Made by a program: the position numbers and the translations under genes
From: Pacificitalea manganoxidans
GTDB lineage: Bacteria > Pseudomonadota > Alphaproteobacteria > Rhodobacterales > Rhodobacteraceae
NCBI RefSeq assembly: GCF_002504165.1
Contig: NZ_CP021404.1
Coordinates: forward strand, 558,001 to 622,000
DNA length: 64,000 nt
Direction of reading: 5' to 3'
The notes under the pieces: model-generated
Seen by the model: only the letters and a program-made list of their open reading frames with translations
Database searches by the model: none
What the model was told of the DNA's origin: nothing
Part shown: one piece after another, positions 18,167 to 28,953 of the stretch
How the letters are laid out: each line of letters opens with the position of its first letter
How positions within the stretch are numbered: the first letter of the stretch is position 1

Positions 18167-18799
18167 TTATTTCGTGCCGAACATCCGGTCACCCGCATCG
18201 CCCAGTCCGGGCACGATGTAGCCCTTTTCGTTCAGGCACTCATCCAGAGCGGCGGTGACGATGGGCACATCGGGATGCGCCTCCTTCATCCGCGCGACGC
18301 CTTCGGGCGCGGCCAGCAGGCACAGGAACCGGATGTTGGTGGCACCCGCCTTTTTCAGCAGGTCGATCGCCGCAGCAGAGCTGTTGCCGGTGGCCAGCAT
18401 CGGGTCGACGGCGATCACCAACCGGTCGTCCAGCGCCTCGGGCACCTTGAAGTAGTATTGGACCGGCTGAAGCGTTTCTTCGTCCCGGTAGAGCCCGACG
18501 AATCCGACCCGCGCCGAAGGGATCAGTTCCAGAACCCCGTCGAGCAGGCCGTTGCCCGCCCGCAGGATCGAAATCAGCGCCAGCTTTTTGCCTGCCAGCA
18601 CCGGGGCGTCCATCGGTTGCAGCGGTGTGTCGACGGTTTCCGTCGTCAGTTCCAACTCGCGGGTAATCTCATAGGCCAGAAGCTGCGAAATCTCGCGCAG
18701 CAATTGCCGGAACAGGGCGGTCGGCGTGTCGCGCTTGCGCATCAGCGTGAGCTTATGCTGCACCAGCGGGTGGGTGACGACGGTCAGGTGGTCGCTCAT
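18167..18799 (-). CDS. upp: Uracil phosphoribosyltransferase
   Basis: This enzyme salvages uracil with PRPP to give UMP. The 210-residue length is standard. Visible motifs are [16 protein letters not shown] at the N-terminus, [19 protein letters not shown] near residue 78, the PRPP loop [18 protein letters not shown] near 131, and the uracil-binding [18 protein letters not shown] at the C-terminus. It lies about 130 bases downstream of the add-deoB-deoA-cdd block on the same strand, so it may share that transcript or have its own promoter. Together they convert nucleosides to bases and rescue the uracil produced by cytidine and uridine breakdown. Confidence 0.97.
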   Translation of the reverse strand: MSDHLTVVTHPLVQHKLTLMRKRDTPTALFRQLLREISQLLAYEITRELELTTETVDTPLQPMDAPVLAGKKLALISILRAGNGLLDGVLELIPSARVGFVGLYRDEETLQPVQYYFKVPEALDDRLVIAVDPMLATGNSSAAAIDLLKKAGATNIRFLCLLAAPEGVARMKEAHPDVPIVTAALDECLNEKGYIVPGLGDAGDRMFGTK

Positions 18800-18930
18800 C
18801 TCGAATAGCCTCGCGCGCGGAAAACTTGGATCGCTCCGGTGCTAGCCTCCGCGCGGCGTCGGGTAAACCCTTCTGCCGCGCGTGACGTCATGTCGGCGGG
18901 TGGAATGCCCGGTCCTGCAGCACCCCGCCC

Positions 18931-19920
18931 CTAGCGCGCCGCATCCAACCGCTTTGCCAACGCGGCACGGGTCGGCGCATCGCAGAAGGCGGCGTCCAGA
19001 GCGACATGGTTCAGGTCGTGGAAGTCATCCTCGTTCCAGCCGAACACATCGGCCAATCGGTCGTATTCATGGGTCATGGTGGTGTGGAAAAACGGCGGAT
19101 CATCGGTCGAGATCGTCACCTTCACGCCGCGCGCGCGCAGTTTTTCAATCGGGTGGGCCTGCCACGATGATACGGCGCGCAGTGCGACGTTGGAGCCGGG
19201 GCAAACCTCCAGCACGATGCCATCCTCGGCCAGTTGGTCGACCAGTGCCAGATCCTCGATCGCGCGGATGCCGTGGCCGATGCGCTCCACCTTCAGGTCG
19301 CGGATGGTGTCGGCCACCATGTCCGGCCCGCCCCATTCGCCCGCATGCGCCGTCAGCCGCAGCCCGGCCTCGCGCGCGCAGTCGAAGGCCCATGCGTAAT
19401 CGCCGGGTCGGCCCACCATTTCGGCCCCCGCAATGCCAAAACCGGTGATGAAATCGCCCGCCGTCTCTGCTGCGCAGCGCGCAATCGGGCGGGCGGCATC
19501 GGGGCCGAAATGCCGGATGCAGGTAATGACGCCGCGCATGGTGATGCCGTCCTGTGCCTCGGCCTCGGCCGCCGCCTCCTGCATCGCAGCCAGATAGTCG
19601 CGCCACGCACCGACATCGCCGCCGCCGCAGAAATCGGGGCTGAGGAAGCTTTCGGTATAGATCACGCCATGTTCGGCCGCGCGGGCCAACACCTCGCGGG
19701 TGAGGCGGCGGTAATCCTCGGGGGATTTGAGGACAGCCGTTGCAGCCTCATAGACCTTTAGGAACTCGTTGAAGTCGGCGTAGGCATAGTGGCCACGCTC
19801 GTCAAAGACACCATCCAGCCGCAGACCCTTCTCCGCGGCCAGACCCCGCACAAAGGCGGGCGGCGCGGCGCCTTCCAGATGCATGTGCAATTCGATCTTG
19901 GGCAGGGTCGTATGGCTCAT
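18931..19920 (-). CDS. add: Adenosine deaminase
   Basis: The 329-residue enzyme deaminates (deoxy)adenosine to (deoxy)inosine. Its zinc site is read from [13 protein letters not shown] near residue 8, [11 protein letters not shown] near 190, [10 protein letters not shown] near 213, and [13 protein letters not shown] near 270 with the paired aspartates. An alternative adenine deaminase specificity exists in this family; the HMHLEG and ISTDDP segments do not separate the two. The nucleoside-salvage context favours adenosine. The ATG overlaps the deoB stop by 4 bases, so it is coupled to the operon. Confidence 0.9.
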   Translation of the reverse strand: MSHTTLPKIELHMHLEGAAPPAFVRGLAAEKGLRLDGVFDERGHYAYADFNEFLKVYEAATAVLKSPEDYRRLTREVLARAAEHGVIYTESFLSPDFCGGGDVGAWRDYLAAMQEAAAEAEAQDGITMRGVITCIRHFGPDAARPIARCAAETAGDFITGFGIAGAEMVGRPGDYAWAFDCAREAGLRLTAHAGEWGGPDMVADTIRDLKVERIGHGIRAIEDLALVDQLAEDGIVLEVCPGSNVALRAVSSWQAHPIEKLRARGVKVTISTDDPPFFHTTMTHEYDRLADVFGWNEDDFHDLNHVALDAAFCDAPTRAALAKRLDAAR

Positions 19921-21158
19921 AGGAAGCTCCGTCCGGGGCCGGTCGGCCCGAGGCCGAGATGGGTTGAAACAGTGGCCGCCACATCCGCAAAGCCGCGAAT
20001 GCCGATGGCCTCAGATGGGGCAGGGGTGCCGCGCGCGCCCAGCACCGGAACCCGCTCGCGGGTGTGGTCGCTGCCGCGCCATGTCGGATCATTGCCATGA
20101 TCGGCGGTAAGGATCATCAGGTCGCCGGGGCGCAACCGGGCTAGCACCGCGCCGATCCGCGCATCAAACCATTCCAGCGCGCGGGCATAGCCCGCCACGT
20201 CGCGGCGGTGGCCGTAATGGCTGTCGAACTCCACGAAATTGGCGAAGGTGAGCGATCCGGGCAGCGCATCAGCCACGAGATCCTCCAGATGGTCCATCAG
20301 CGCCGCATCGTCGCCCTTGCGCAGATCGTCGACACCACGCCCGGAGAAGATATCCCCGATTTTCCCGATGCCATAGGTGCGCCGCCCGGCGGATTGCGCC
20401 CAGTCCAGCAGCGTCGGCGCGGGCGGGGCGATGGCGTAATCGCGGCGATTGGTGGTGCGGGTAAATCCCGCCTCCGCCGTGCCGATAAAGGGCCGCGCGA
20501 TCACACGCCCGACTTTCATGCCGTGCAGATGCGGGGCGACATCCCGGCAGAGCCGGAGCAGCCGGTCCAGTCCGAAATGGTCTTCATGTGCGGCAATCTG
20601 AAACACGCTGTCGGCGGAGGTGTAGCAGATAGGCCAGCCGTTGCGCAGATGCGCGGCCCCCTCGCGGGCGATGATCTCGGTGCCGGAGGCGTGGTAATTT
20701 CCAAGCGTGCCCTCGGTGCCTGCCGCAGCGCGGATCACGGCCAGCAGGTCGTCGTCAAAGGCAGGCACAGTGTCGGGGAAATAGTGCCAGTCCCACGGCA
20801 CCGGCACGCCTGCCAATTCCCAGTGTCCTGAAGGCGTGTCCTTACCGGCGCTTACCTCCTCCGCCGCGCCCCACAGCCCCTGCGGGGTGGCGGTCAGGCC
20901 CGGCACATCGTCATTTGAGGCTAGCCGGATCGCCGCGCCCAGCCCCAGCGCATCCATATGCGGCATATGCAGCGGCCCGCTGCGGCCCGCATCGGCCCGG
21001 CCTGCGGCGCAAGCCTGCGCGATATGGGCCAGCGTATTGGCCCCGGCATCGCCGAACTCCGCCGCATCGGGCGCACCACCACAGCCGACCGAATCGAGCA
21101 CGATCAGAAATGCCCTGCGTTGGTCGGGCGCGGGGAGAGAGGCTGCGCCTGCGTTCAC
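19917..21158 (-). CDS. deoB: Phosphopentomutase
   Basis: The 413-residue enzyme interconverts (deoxy)ribose 1-phosphate and 5-phosphate, feeding sugar from nucleoside phosphorolysis into central metabolism. It shows the alkaline-phosphatase-superfamily metal sites: [16 protein letters not shown] near residue 17, the phospho-acceptor region [11 protein letters not shown] near 106 with its Thr, and [19 protein letters not shown] near 350 with the metal-binding Asp and His residues. The start is a GTG at 21156-21158 overlapping the deoA stop (GTGA), and the gene itself overlaps add, showing tight translational coupling across three genes. Confidence 0.96.
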   Translation of the reverse strand: MNAGAASLPAPDQRRAFLIVLDSVGCGGAPDAAEFGDAGANTLAHIAQACAAGRADAGRSGPLHMPHMDALGLGAAIRLASNDDVPGLTATPQGLWGAAEEVSAGKDTPSGHWELAGVPVPWDWHYFPDTVPAFDDDLLAVIRAAAGTEGTLGNYHASGTEIIAREGAAHLRNGWPICYTSADSVFQIAAHEDHFGLDRLLRLCRDVAPHLHGMKVGRVIARPFIGTAEAGFTRTTNRRDYAIAPPAPTLLDWAQSAGRRTYGIGKIGDIFSGRGVDDLRKGDDAALMDHLEDLVADALPGSLTFANFVEFDSHYGHRRDVAGYARALEWFDARIGAVLARLRPGDLMILTADHGNDPTWRGSDHTRERVPVLGARGTPAPSEAIGIRGFADVAATVSTHLGLGPTGPGRSFL

Positions 21159-22465
21159 GCCTCGACCCTTTCGATCAGCAGATCGGGCGGATCGACGGGC
21201 GCGGAGGCGGTGACATAGGCCGCGCGTAGCGCTTCGGCGGCGGTTTCGGCTTCGGCGGGGGAGGCCGCGTGAATGCGCCCCAGCGGGTGATCCTGACCGC
21301 AGCGGTCCCCGATCCGGGCCAGATTGACCAGTCCGACCGCGGGGTTGATGTGCGCGCCAGCGACCCGGCGACCACCGCCCAAGGCCACGACGACCTGACC
21401 CAAGGCTTCGGCATCGATGCCGGTGACAAAGCCTGCATGACGGGGCCAGACATCGACGACCACCGGCGCCGCAGGCAGGCGGTCCGCGTAGCGTTCGACG
21501 AAATCCGTCGGTCCGCCCAATGCCGCGACCATCGCGCCAAACCGCTCCGCCGCTGCGCCCCCATCGAGAACCCGCGCGATCTGCGCGCGCCCCTCGGCGA
21601 TGTCGAGGGCAAGCCCACCGCTGACCAGCAGCGCAGCGCCCAATTCCATTGTGATGCGGCGCAACGGCGCGCTTACCGCACGTCCTGTCAGCGTGTCGAG
21701 CGCGGCGATCACCTCCAGCGCGTTGCCCGCGACCGGCACGACCGGCTGGTTCATATCGGTGATCAGCGCCGTCGTTGGGCAGCCAGCGCCCGATGCGGTG
21801 CCGACGAGCGCCCCGGCCAAGGCGCGGGCTTCGTCGATGCCCTTCATGAACGCGCCTGTGCCAAGTTTCACGTCGAGCACCAATCCGTCGAGCCCGGCGG
21901 CCAGCTTCTTGGACAGGATCGACGCTGTGATTAGGTCGAGGCTCGCCACGGTGCCGGTCACGTCGCGCACGGCATAGAGACGTTTGTCAGCCGGGGCGAT
22001 GTCGGCGCTGGCGGATACAATCGCGCATCCCACCCGCGCAGTGACGTCGCGCAGGGTTTCCACGCTCACATCGGCGCTGTAGCCGGGGATTGCTTCCAAC
22101 TTATCAAGAGTGCCGCCGGTATGGCCCAGACCACGCCCGGAGATCATCGGCACATAGCCCCCGCAGGCGGCGAGAGCGGGCGCGAGCAGCAGGCTTACAC
22201 AGTCCCCGACACCGCCGGTCGAATGCTTGTCCAGAACCGGGCCGGGCAGATCCCATTGCAGCACGGTGCCGCTGTCCCGCATCGCTTCGGTCAGCGCGAT
22301 CCGGGCGGCCTCGGACAACGGCGTGCGACACACGCCCATCGCAAACGCCCCGGCCTGCGCATCGCTGACCGAGCCATCGCCGAGACCGGCAGCGAACCAG
22401 CGCATCGCCTCCGCATTGGGGGGCTGTCCCGCGCGCAGCAGGCTCAGGATCGAGGCCGCGTCCAT
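21155..22465 (-). CDS. deoA: Thymidine phosphorylase
   Basis: The 436-residue protein phosphorolyses thymidine and deoxyuridine to the base plus deoxyribose 1-phosphate. Diagnostic segments are the family signature [15 protein letters not shown] near residue 110, [18 protein letters not shown] near 80, and the phosphate/pyrimidine region [14 protein letters not shown] near 197. It begins 3 bases after the cdd stop and overlaps the deoB GTG start. The product passes directly to the downstream phosphopentomutase. Confidence 0.97.
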   Translation of the reverse strand: MDAASILSLLRAGQPPNAEAMRWFAAGLGDGSVSDAQAGAFAMGVCRTPLSEAARIALTEAMRDSGTVLQWDLPGPVLDKHSTGGVGDCVSLLLAPALAACGGYVPMISGRGLGHTGGTLDKLEAIPGYSADVSVETLRDVTARVGCAIVSASADIAPADKRLYAVRDVTGTVASLDLITASILSKKLAAGLDGLVLDVKLGTGAFMKGIDEARALAGALVGTASGAGCPTTALITDMNQPVVPVAGNALEVIAALDTLTGRAVSAPLRRITMELGAALLVSGGLALDIAEGRAQIARVLDGGAAAERFGAMVAALGGPTDFVERYADRLPAAPVVVDVWPRHAGFVTGIDAEALGQVVVALGGGRRVAGAHINPAVGLVNLARIGDRCGQDHPLGRIHAASPAEAETAAEALRAAYVTASAPVDPPDLLIERVEA

Positions 22466-22468
22466 TGC

Positions 22469-22891
22469 TCAGACCTTATCCATATGGGCCTGCGAAAACG
22501 CGCCCGGCAGCAATTCAGCCACCGTCACGGTGCGCGTGGCACCGCCCTTTGTGGCCATCGTCACCCGAACGTCAGAGCCGGCAAATTCTGCGATTTTCTG
22601 GCGGCAACCGCCACAGGGGGGCACCGGGTCCGGGCTGTCGGCAATGACAGCGATTTCGGCGATTGTCGTGTCGCCCCCCGCGATCATCGCCGCGATGGCG
22701 CCCGCCTCGGCGCAGGTGCCTTCGGGATAGGCGACGTTCTCGACGTTGCAGCCTTGGTAGAGCGCGCCGGACCCTGCGCGAATCGCGGCTCCCACGTGGA
22801 AGCGCGAATAGGGAACGTAGGCGCGTCCGGCCACATCCCGCGCCAGCGCGATCAGGTCTTGGGTCTGCGGCGAAAGGGGGGTGTCTGACAT
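22469..22891 (-). CDS. cdd: Cytidine deaminase
   Basis: This 140-residue enzyme is the short tetrameric type. Zinc ligands are visible as Cys60 and catalytic Glu62 (TCAEAGA) and Cys93/Cys96 (PPCGGCRQK); the substrate loop is GCNVENVAYPEG. It converts (deoxy)cytidine to (deoxy)uridine. AAAGGAG lies 8 bases upstream of the ATG at 22891, which fixes the start although the open frame extends further. It is the first gene of the cdd-deoA-deoB-add block and is divergent from maeB. Confidence 0.95.
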   Translation of the reverse strand: MSDTPLSPQTQDLIALARDVAGRAYVPYSRFHVGAAIRAGSGALYQGCNVENVAYPEGTCAEAGAIAAMIAGGDTTIAEIAVIADSPDPVPPCGGCRQKIAEFAGSDVRVTMATKGGATRTVTVAELLPGAFSQAHMDKV

Positions 22892-23226
22892 GGGCGGATC
22901 TCCTTTGGTCCCAGTCTGGTCGTGGCCCCCGGCGGTTGCAAGCCCGCGCGCCCGGTGACGTCCGAGCAACGCCGCGATGCCGTGGCGTGCCGGTCCGGGA
23001 GCGGCGCCGCGCCGGGGATGACGCGGGCCGTCGGCACCGCCCGCGTCGCCTCTGCCAGCCAGTCTGGCGGGGCGGATTGGCACAGCCCGGAATGCCGCGG
23101 CGCGGCACCGCGAGAACCCGCCTTTCGCGTCCAGACGAGGGTTGCGAAAATTGGCACAGGGCGTATCAGATCGGGCGACAGCCCTGCTGGTTCAACATTA
23201 AACTTTCTTCGAAAGAGAGGCGCCTG
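22892..23226. promoter_or_regulatory. Divergent promoter region between cdd and maeB
   Basis: This 335-base gap must hold both promoters. The cdd-proximal part is very GC-rich with no clear signal. The maeB-proximal 90 bases are AT-richer, with a TTGCGA / TATCAG pair 16 bases apart (about 23131-23158) as a possible promoter and a small CTTTC-TTC-GAAAG hairpin just before the maeB ribosome site. No operator of a known nucleoside regulator was recognised. Confidence 0.4.
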
Positions 23227-25521
23227 ATGGCCGATGCACCCAAATCCGCCCTTCAAGGATCGGGCCAGCAAAGCCCGGCGCTGAACTACCACGAATTCCC
23301 TAAGCCCGGTAAGCTGGAGGTCCGCGCGACCAAGCCGCTGGCCAATGGCCGCGACCTGTCGCTCGCCTATAGCCCCGGCGTCGCGGATGCCTCGCTCGCC
23401 ATTCGCGACGATCCCCGTGCGGCGCGGCGCTATACCAGCCGGGGCAATCTGGTGGGCGTGGTGTCCAACGGCTCCGCGGTGCTGGGGCTTGGCAATATCG
23501 GCGCGCTGGCGTCCAAGCCGGTGATGGAGGGCAAGGCCGTCCTTTTCAAGAAATTCGCCAATATCGACTGTTTCGATGTCGAATTGGACGAAACCGACCC
23601 GGAAAAGCTGGCCGAGATCGTCTGCGCGCTGGAGCCGACCTTTGGCGCGATCAATCTGGAGGATATCAAGGCCCCCGATTGCTTCATCGTCGAGAAGATC
23701 TGCCGCGAGCGGATGAACATTCCCGTTTTCCATGACGACCAGCACGGCACCGCCATCGTCGTGGGCGCGGCGGCAACCAATGCGCTGCGTGTCGCGGGCA
23801 AGCGGTTCGAGGATATCAAGGTGGTTTCCACCGGCGGCGGCGCGGCAGGGATCGCCTGTCTGAACATGCTGCTGAAGCTGGGGCTGAAGCGCGAAAATGT
23901 CTGGCTCTGCGATATCGAAGGTCTGGTCTATGAGGGCCGGAGCGAACAGATGACCCCGCAGAAGGCCGATTTCGCCCAGCCCAGCGACCTGCGCACGCTG
24001 GGGGATGTGATTGACGGGGCGGATCTGTTCCTTGGGCTTTCAGGGCCCGGTGTGCTGACGCCCGAGATGGTATCCCGGATGGCCAGTCGTCCGATCATCT
24101 TTGCCCTCGCCAACCCGACGCCCGAGATCCTGCCCGAAGATGCGCGCGCCGTGGCGCCGGATGCGATCATCGCCACGGGCCGGTCGGATTATCCCAATCA
24201 GGTCAATAACGTCCTGTGTTTTCCGTTCATTTTCCGCGGGGCGCTGGATGCGGGGGCGACCACCATCAATGACCAGATGCAGATCGCCTGTATCGAGGGG
24301 ATCGCGGCACTGGCCCGTGCCACCACGTCGGCCGAGGCCGCCGCTGCCTATCAGGGGGAGCAGCTGACCTTCGGCGCCGATTACCTGATCCCGAAACCGT
24401 TCGATCCGCGGCTGATGGGGGTCGTGGCCTCCGCCGTGGCACAGGCCGCCACCGAAAGCGGTGTCGCCGAGCGCCCGATCGAGGACATCGCCGCCTACAA
24501 GGCGCATCTCGACCGCTCGGTCTTCAAATCCGCGCTGCTGATGCGTCCGGTTTTCGAGGCCGCCGCCAGCGCCGAACGCCGCATCGTCTTTGCCGAGGGC
24601 GAGGATGAGCGCGTGCTGCGCGCCGCGCAGGCAATGTTGGAGGAGACCACCGATACGCCGATCCTGATCGGCCGTCCCGACGTGATCGAAAGCCGCTGCG
24701 CTCGTGCCGGCCTGACGATCCGCCCCGGCACCGATTTCGAACTGGTGAACCCGGAAAACGACCCGCGCTATCGCGATTATTGGGAAACCTATCACCGGTT
24801 GATGGCCCGGCGTGGCGTGACGCCGGATCTGGCGCGCGCGATCATGCGCACCAACACCACCGCCATTGCCGCGGTCATGGTGCAGCGGGACGAGGCCGAC
24901 AGCATGATCTGCGGCACGTTCGGGCAATATCTGTGGCACCTGAACTACATCGATCAGGTGCTGGCCACCGGCGGGTTGCGTCCCACTGGCGCGCTTTCGT
25001 TGATGGTGTTGGAAGAAGGCCCGCTTTTCATCGCGGACACCCATATCCATGCCGAGCCGTCGCCCGAGGATCTGGCCCAGATCGCCACCGCCGCCGCGCG
25101 CCATGTCCGCCGGTTTGGATTGGAGCCGAAAATCGCGTTCTGCTCGCATTCGCAATTCGGCAATCTCGACACCGGCTCCGGCCCGCGCATGCGCGCCGCG
25201 CTGGCATTGCTTGACGCGCAAGGCGCCGATTTCTGTTACGAAGGCGAGATGCATGTGGATAGCGCGCTGGACCCGGCTCTGCGCGCGCGCCACCTGCCCG
25301 AAGCCCGGTTCGAAGGCGCGGCCAATGTGCTGATCTTCGCCAATTCCGACGCGGCCTCCGGCGTGCGCAACATCCTTAAGATGAAGGCCCAAGGGCTGGA
25401 GGTCGGGCCGATCTTGATGGGCATGGCCAACCGCGCCCATATCGTAACCCCATCGATCACCGCGCGGGGCCTGCTTAATATCTCCGCCCTCGCCGGAACC
25501 CCGGTCGGTCACTACGGCTAA
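23227..25521 (+). CDS. maeB: NADP-dependent malic enzyme with phosphotransacetylase-like C-terminal domain
   Basis: The 764-residue MaeB-type protein decarboxylates malate to pyruvate, making NADPH. Residues 1-420 are the malic enzyme, with SLAYSPGVADASLAI near 48, the FHDDQHGTAIV metal/substrate segment near 170, the dinucleotide loop STGGGAAGIACL near 202, and LANPTPEILPEDA near 297. Residues from about 435 on match the PTA/PTB domain (RIVFAEGEDERVLRAAQ near 454), which in malic enzymes is thought to be regulatory and binds acetyl-CoA rather than acting as a transferase. The start at 23227 follows GAAAGAGAGG. With pckA it supplies gluconeogenic C3 units. Confidence 0.95.
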   Translation: MADAPKSALQGSGQQSPALNYHEFPKPGKLEVRATKPLANGRDLSLAYSPGVADASLAIRDDPRAARRYTSRGNLVGVVSNGSAVLGLGNIGALASKPVMEGKAVLFKKFANIDCFDVELDETDPEKLAEIVCALEPTFGAINLEDIKAPDCFIVEKICRERMNIPVFHDDQHGTAIVVGAAATNALRVAGKRFEDIKVVSTGGGAAGIACLNMLLKLGLKRENVWLCDIEGLVYEGRSEQMTPQKADFAQPSDLRTLGDVIDGADLFLGLSGPGVLTPEMVSRMASRPIIFALANPTPEILPEDARAVAPDAIIATGRSDYPNQVNNVLCFPFIFRGALDAGATTINDQMQIACIEGIAALARATTSAEAAAAYQGEQLTFGADYLIPKPFDPRLMGVVASAVAQAATESGVAERPIEDIAAYKAHLDRSVFKSALLMRPVFEAAASAERRIVFAEGEDERVLRAAQAMLEETTDTPILIGRPDVIESRCARAGLTIRPGTDFELVNPENDPRYRDYWETYHRLMARRGVTPDLARAIMRTNTTAIAAVMVQRDEADSMICGTFGQYLWHLNYIDQVLATGGLRPTGALSLMVLEEGPLFIADTHIHAEPSPEDLAQIATAAARHVRRFGLEPKIAFCSHSQFGNLDTGSGPRMRAALALLDAQGADFCYEGEMHVDSALDPALRARHLPEARFEGAANVLIFANSDAASGVRNILKMKAQGLEVGPILMGMANRAHIVTPSITARGLLNISALAGTPVGHYG

Positions 25522-25600
25522 CAGGTTGCAGGGCGGGAGGGCGTGGATCCGACCGCGCCCTCCGAACGGCAAGCAACCGCTCTCGGGCAAGGCCGCGAGA

Positions 25601-25737
25601 GCGAGCGCCTGCCTGTCCCTGCGGGCTGGCGATTTGCCACCTCACGCTGACTTCGGAGCGGGCAGGGGTGTGGCCGGGATAAAGCGCGCTCGCTCAATCG
25701 TTGCCGCGCCATCCCCCGGGCAGGCTTACGGTGCGCC
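25601..25737. repeat. 137-bp intergenic repeat, copy A
   Basis: Copy A starts GCGAGCGCCTGCC and ends GTGCGCC. It aligns without gaps, at roughly 78 percent identity by eye, to copy B at 25807-25943. An internal GCGCTCGC matches the inverse of the opening GCGAGCGC, so the unit can fold on itself. Confidence 0.85.
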
Positions 25738-25806
25738 AAGGGGAGCGCCGATGTAGTGCCTCCTCCGAACTACGCGAATTCGCCCGCGAACAAGCGAAGC
25801 GCGCGG

Positions 25807-25943
25807 GCGAGCGCCTGCCCGATCCGGCGGGCTGGCGCTTTGCCATCTCATTCTGACCTCTGAACGGGGAGGGACTTGGCTGGGATAAAGCGCACTCGCT
25901 CAGCCGTTGCAGCGCCACCCCACGGGCAGGCTTCCGCTGCGCC
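25807..25943. repeat. 137-bp intergenic repeat, copy B
   Basis: This is the same length as copy A, beginning 206 bases after it. Strongly conserved blocks include CGGGCTGGCG, GGGATAAAGCGC and CGGGCAGGCTT. The two copies are separated by 69 unrelated bases. The look is of a dispersed non-coding element rather than a gene duplication. Confidence 0.85.
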
Positions 25944-25985
25944 TGAAATATGCGCGCGGCGCTTCCTCTCGCACGCCCCCTAAAC

Positions 25986-26016
25986 AAAAAGGGCGGCCCC
26001 GCGGAGCCGCCCTTTT
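25986..26016. terminator. Bidirectional terminator between maeB and glyA
   Basis: AAAAGGGCGGC pairs with GCCGCCCTTTT. On the minus strand it is followed by a T-rich TTTTTGTTTA, and on the plus strand it ends in TTTT. It serves mainly glyA. Confidence 0.88.
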
Positions 26017-26036
26017 CATCTCGATCACGCTTGCCC

Positions 26037-27335
<1,299 letters not shown>

Positions 27336-27657
27336 GCACACTCCTGTCTGGCCGGGCCTTGAAAATGCCGGTGCGGGGATGCCGTGGCGCACCGGACGGG
27401 TGCCATCGGCGGGGATTGCGCGCCTCATAGACCAAACTCCGCCGCTGCGGAAGGCATAGCGGCCGCCCGCCCGCCTCATAATGTCGCGACACAGCCGCGC
27501 GGCGGGGGACGCGGGGTGGGCGCGCCGCGAGCGCCGGGCGCATAAGTCGCAGATCTCGCCGCTCGGCTCGGAAGGCCGCAAGGTCCGCAGCCTTGCCTTT
27601 CCGACCCCGGCACGCAATGTCTGAACCCATGCCCGCCCGCATGAGGACCGCGCCGCA
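27336..27657. promoter_or_regulatory. Divergent promoter region between glyA and nadK
   Basis: This 322-base gap contains both promoters. The glyA-proximal 60 bases include a strong hairpin, described separately. The remainder is GC-rich. No convincing -35/-10 pair or known operator was seen, and no small gene is supported. Confidence 0.4.
27368..27395 (-). other. 8-bp hairpin in the glyA leader
   Basis: CCGGTGCG pairs perfectly with CGCACCGG around a 12-base loop, about 30 bases upstream of the glyA ribosome site. It lacks a T-run, so it is not a simple terminator. It may be a regulatory leader structure; I do not recognise a known riboswitch. Confidence 0.45.
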
Positions 27658-28413
27658 ATGAAGATCGCCTTTCTGGCCAGCAATTCCGAAATCGCTCAGG
27701 AGGCCTGCGCTACCCTCTGCGACAGCTACGGCAATGTCGCGCCCGATCAAGCGGAGGTGATCGTGGCGCTGGGGGGCGATGGCTTCATGCTGCAGACCCT
27801 GCACGGCACGCTGCATCTGGATGCGCCGGTCTATGGCATGAATTGCGGCACGATCGGCTTTCTCATGAACGAATACGCCGAGCCGCGGCTGCTGGAGCGG
27901 CTGGCCGCGGCGGAAGAAGAGGTCATCAATCCGCTGCGAATGCGCGCAATTTCGGGGGATGGCGAGGCGCATGACGCCTTGGCCATCAACGAGGTGTCGT
28001 TGCTGCGCGCCGGACCGCAGGCCGCCAAGCTGAAGATCACCGTCGATGGCAAGGTCCGGCTGGACGAACTGGTCTGCGACGGTGCGCTGGTCAGCACGCC
28101 TGCGGGATCCACGGCCTATAACTATTCCGCCCACGGGCCGATCCTGCCGATTGGCGCGGATGTGCTGGCCCTGACGGCGGTGGCGGCGTTTCGTCCGCGG
28201 CGGTGGCGCGGCGCGTTGCTGCCCGAAAGCTCCGAGGTGCGGTTCGATGTGCTGGAGGCCCGCAAACGCCCGGTCATCGCCGATGCGGACAGTCGGCTGG
28301 TGACCAATGTCGTCAGCGTCCTGATCCGGTCGGAGCCGCAGGTGCGTCACCGCATCCTGTTCGATCCCGGTCACGGCCTGAACGAGCGGCTGATCCGCGA
28401 GCAGTTCAACTGA
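27658..28413 (+). CDS. nadK: NAD kinase
   Basis: The 251-residue enzyme phosphorylates NAD to NADP. It has the GGDG motif ([12 protein letters not shown] near residue 38), the NE/D-like substrate segment [10 protein letters not shown] near 108, and the glycine-rich [16 protein letters not shown] near 141. The length fits alphaproteobacterial NadK, which lacks the longer N-terminal part of enterobacterial enzymes. It is divergent from glyA. No operon partner is apparent downstream; the next gene begins 170 bases later. Confidence 0.95.
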   Translation: MKIAFLASNSEIAQEACATLCDSYGNVAPDQAEVIVALGGDGFMLQTLHGTLHLDAPVYGMNCGTIGFLMNEYAEPRLLERLAAAEEEVINPLRMRAISGDGEAHDALAINEVSLLRAGPQAAKLKITVDGKVRLDELVCDGALVSTPAGSTAYNYSAHGPILPIGADVLALTAVAAFRPRRWRGALLPESSEVRFDVLEARKRPVIADADSRLVTNVVSVLIRSEPQVRHRILFDPGHGLNERLIREQFN

Positions 28414-28585
28414 CGCGGGCCGGGGCTGGCTCTCTGCGCCGTTTGCCCACAGCGGCGTGCTCAATCGTGCCTGCCGGGACGTAGCGTCGTTGATCAACGC
28501 GACGCGCTCTGGCATCCTCAGATCCTGTCAACCGACGGTTAACCGCCTCCCCTTCAGAATGGGCGGGCCGTCCCAGGAACGAGGC

Positions 28586-28915
28586 ATGTCAATGAACACC
28601 CGGCTCAAGACCTTTGTCGTGCTGGCCGCTCTGGCCGCGCCCCTGACTACCCTGCCTGTTGCGCAGGCTTCTGCCAACGTGGTGCAGCGCGCTTGCCTGC
28701 AATCGGACCGCGCTCAGGCCACCCGTTCGCGGTGCACCTGCATCGGCCGCGTCGCGGATCAGGTTCTGACCCGCAGCGATCAGCGCAAGGGCGCGAAGCT
28801 CTTCCGCGATCCGCATCAGGCTCAGGAAATCCGCCAGTCGAGCAACCGCTCGAACGAGGAATTCTGGCTCCGCTGGAAAGCCTTTGGTCAGACCGCGCAG
28901 GCCGTTTGCAGCTAA
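28586..28915 (+). CDS. Small secreted cysteine-containing protein of unknown function
   Basis: The protein has 109 residues if started at 28586, or 107 from the ATG two codons later; AGGA-type sites suit either. A signal peptide of about 28 residues (TFVVLAALAAPLTTLPVAQASA) is followed by a charged mature region with four cysteines (ACLQ, SRCTC, VCS), enough for two disulfides. The rest is helical and rich in Arg, Gln and Asp. I do not recognise a named domain. It stands alone between nadK and a convergent phosphatase gene. Confidence 0.75.
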   Translation: MSMNTRLKTFVVLAALAAPLTTLPVAQASANVVQRACLQSDRAQATRSRCTCIGRVADQVLTRSDQRKGAKLFRDPHQAQEIRQSSNRSNEEFWLRWKAFGQTAQAVCS

Positions 28916-28953
28916 GTCCGGCGCGGACTGCATATTTCTGGATCAGGCGTGAC

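Larger units (their letters stand above)
25522..26036. other. Intergenic region carrying a duplicated repeat and a terminator
   Basis: This 515-base gap between convergent maeB and glyA holds no credible gene. It is largely filled by two copies of a 137-base repeat and ends in a bidirectional terminator. Short open frames here only read across the repeat. Confidence 0.6.

Noticed and set aside
24040-25590. 516-codon minus-strand frame across maeB
   Set aside because: It lies wholly antisense to the malic-enzyme PTA domain and shows only low-complexity His/Gly-rich sequence.
25601-25943. 137-bp repeats considered as coding for a conserved small protein
   Set aside because: The frames differ between copies and composition is that of read-through; inverted ends favour a non-coding element.
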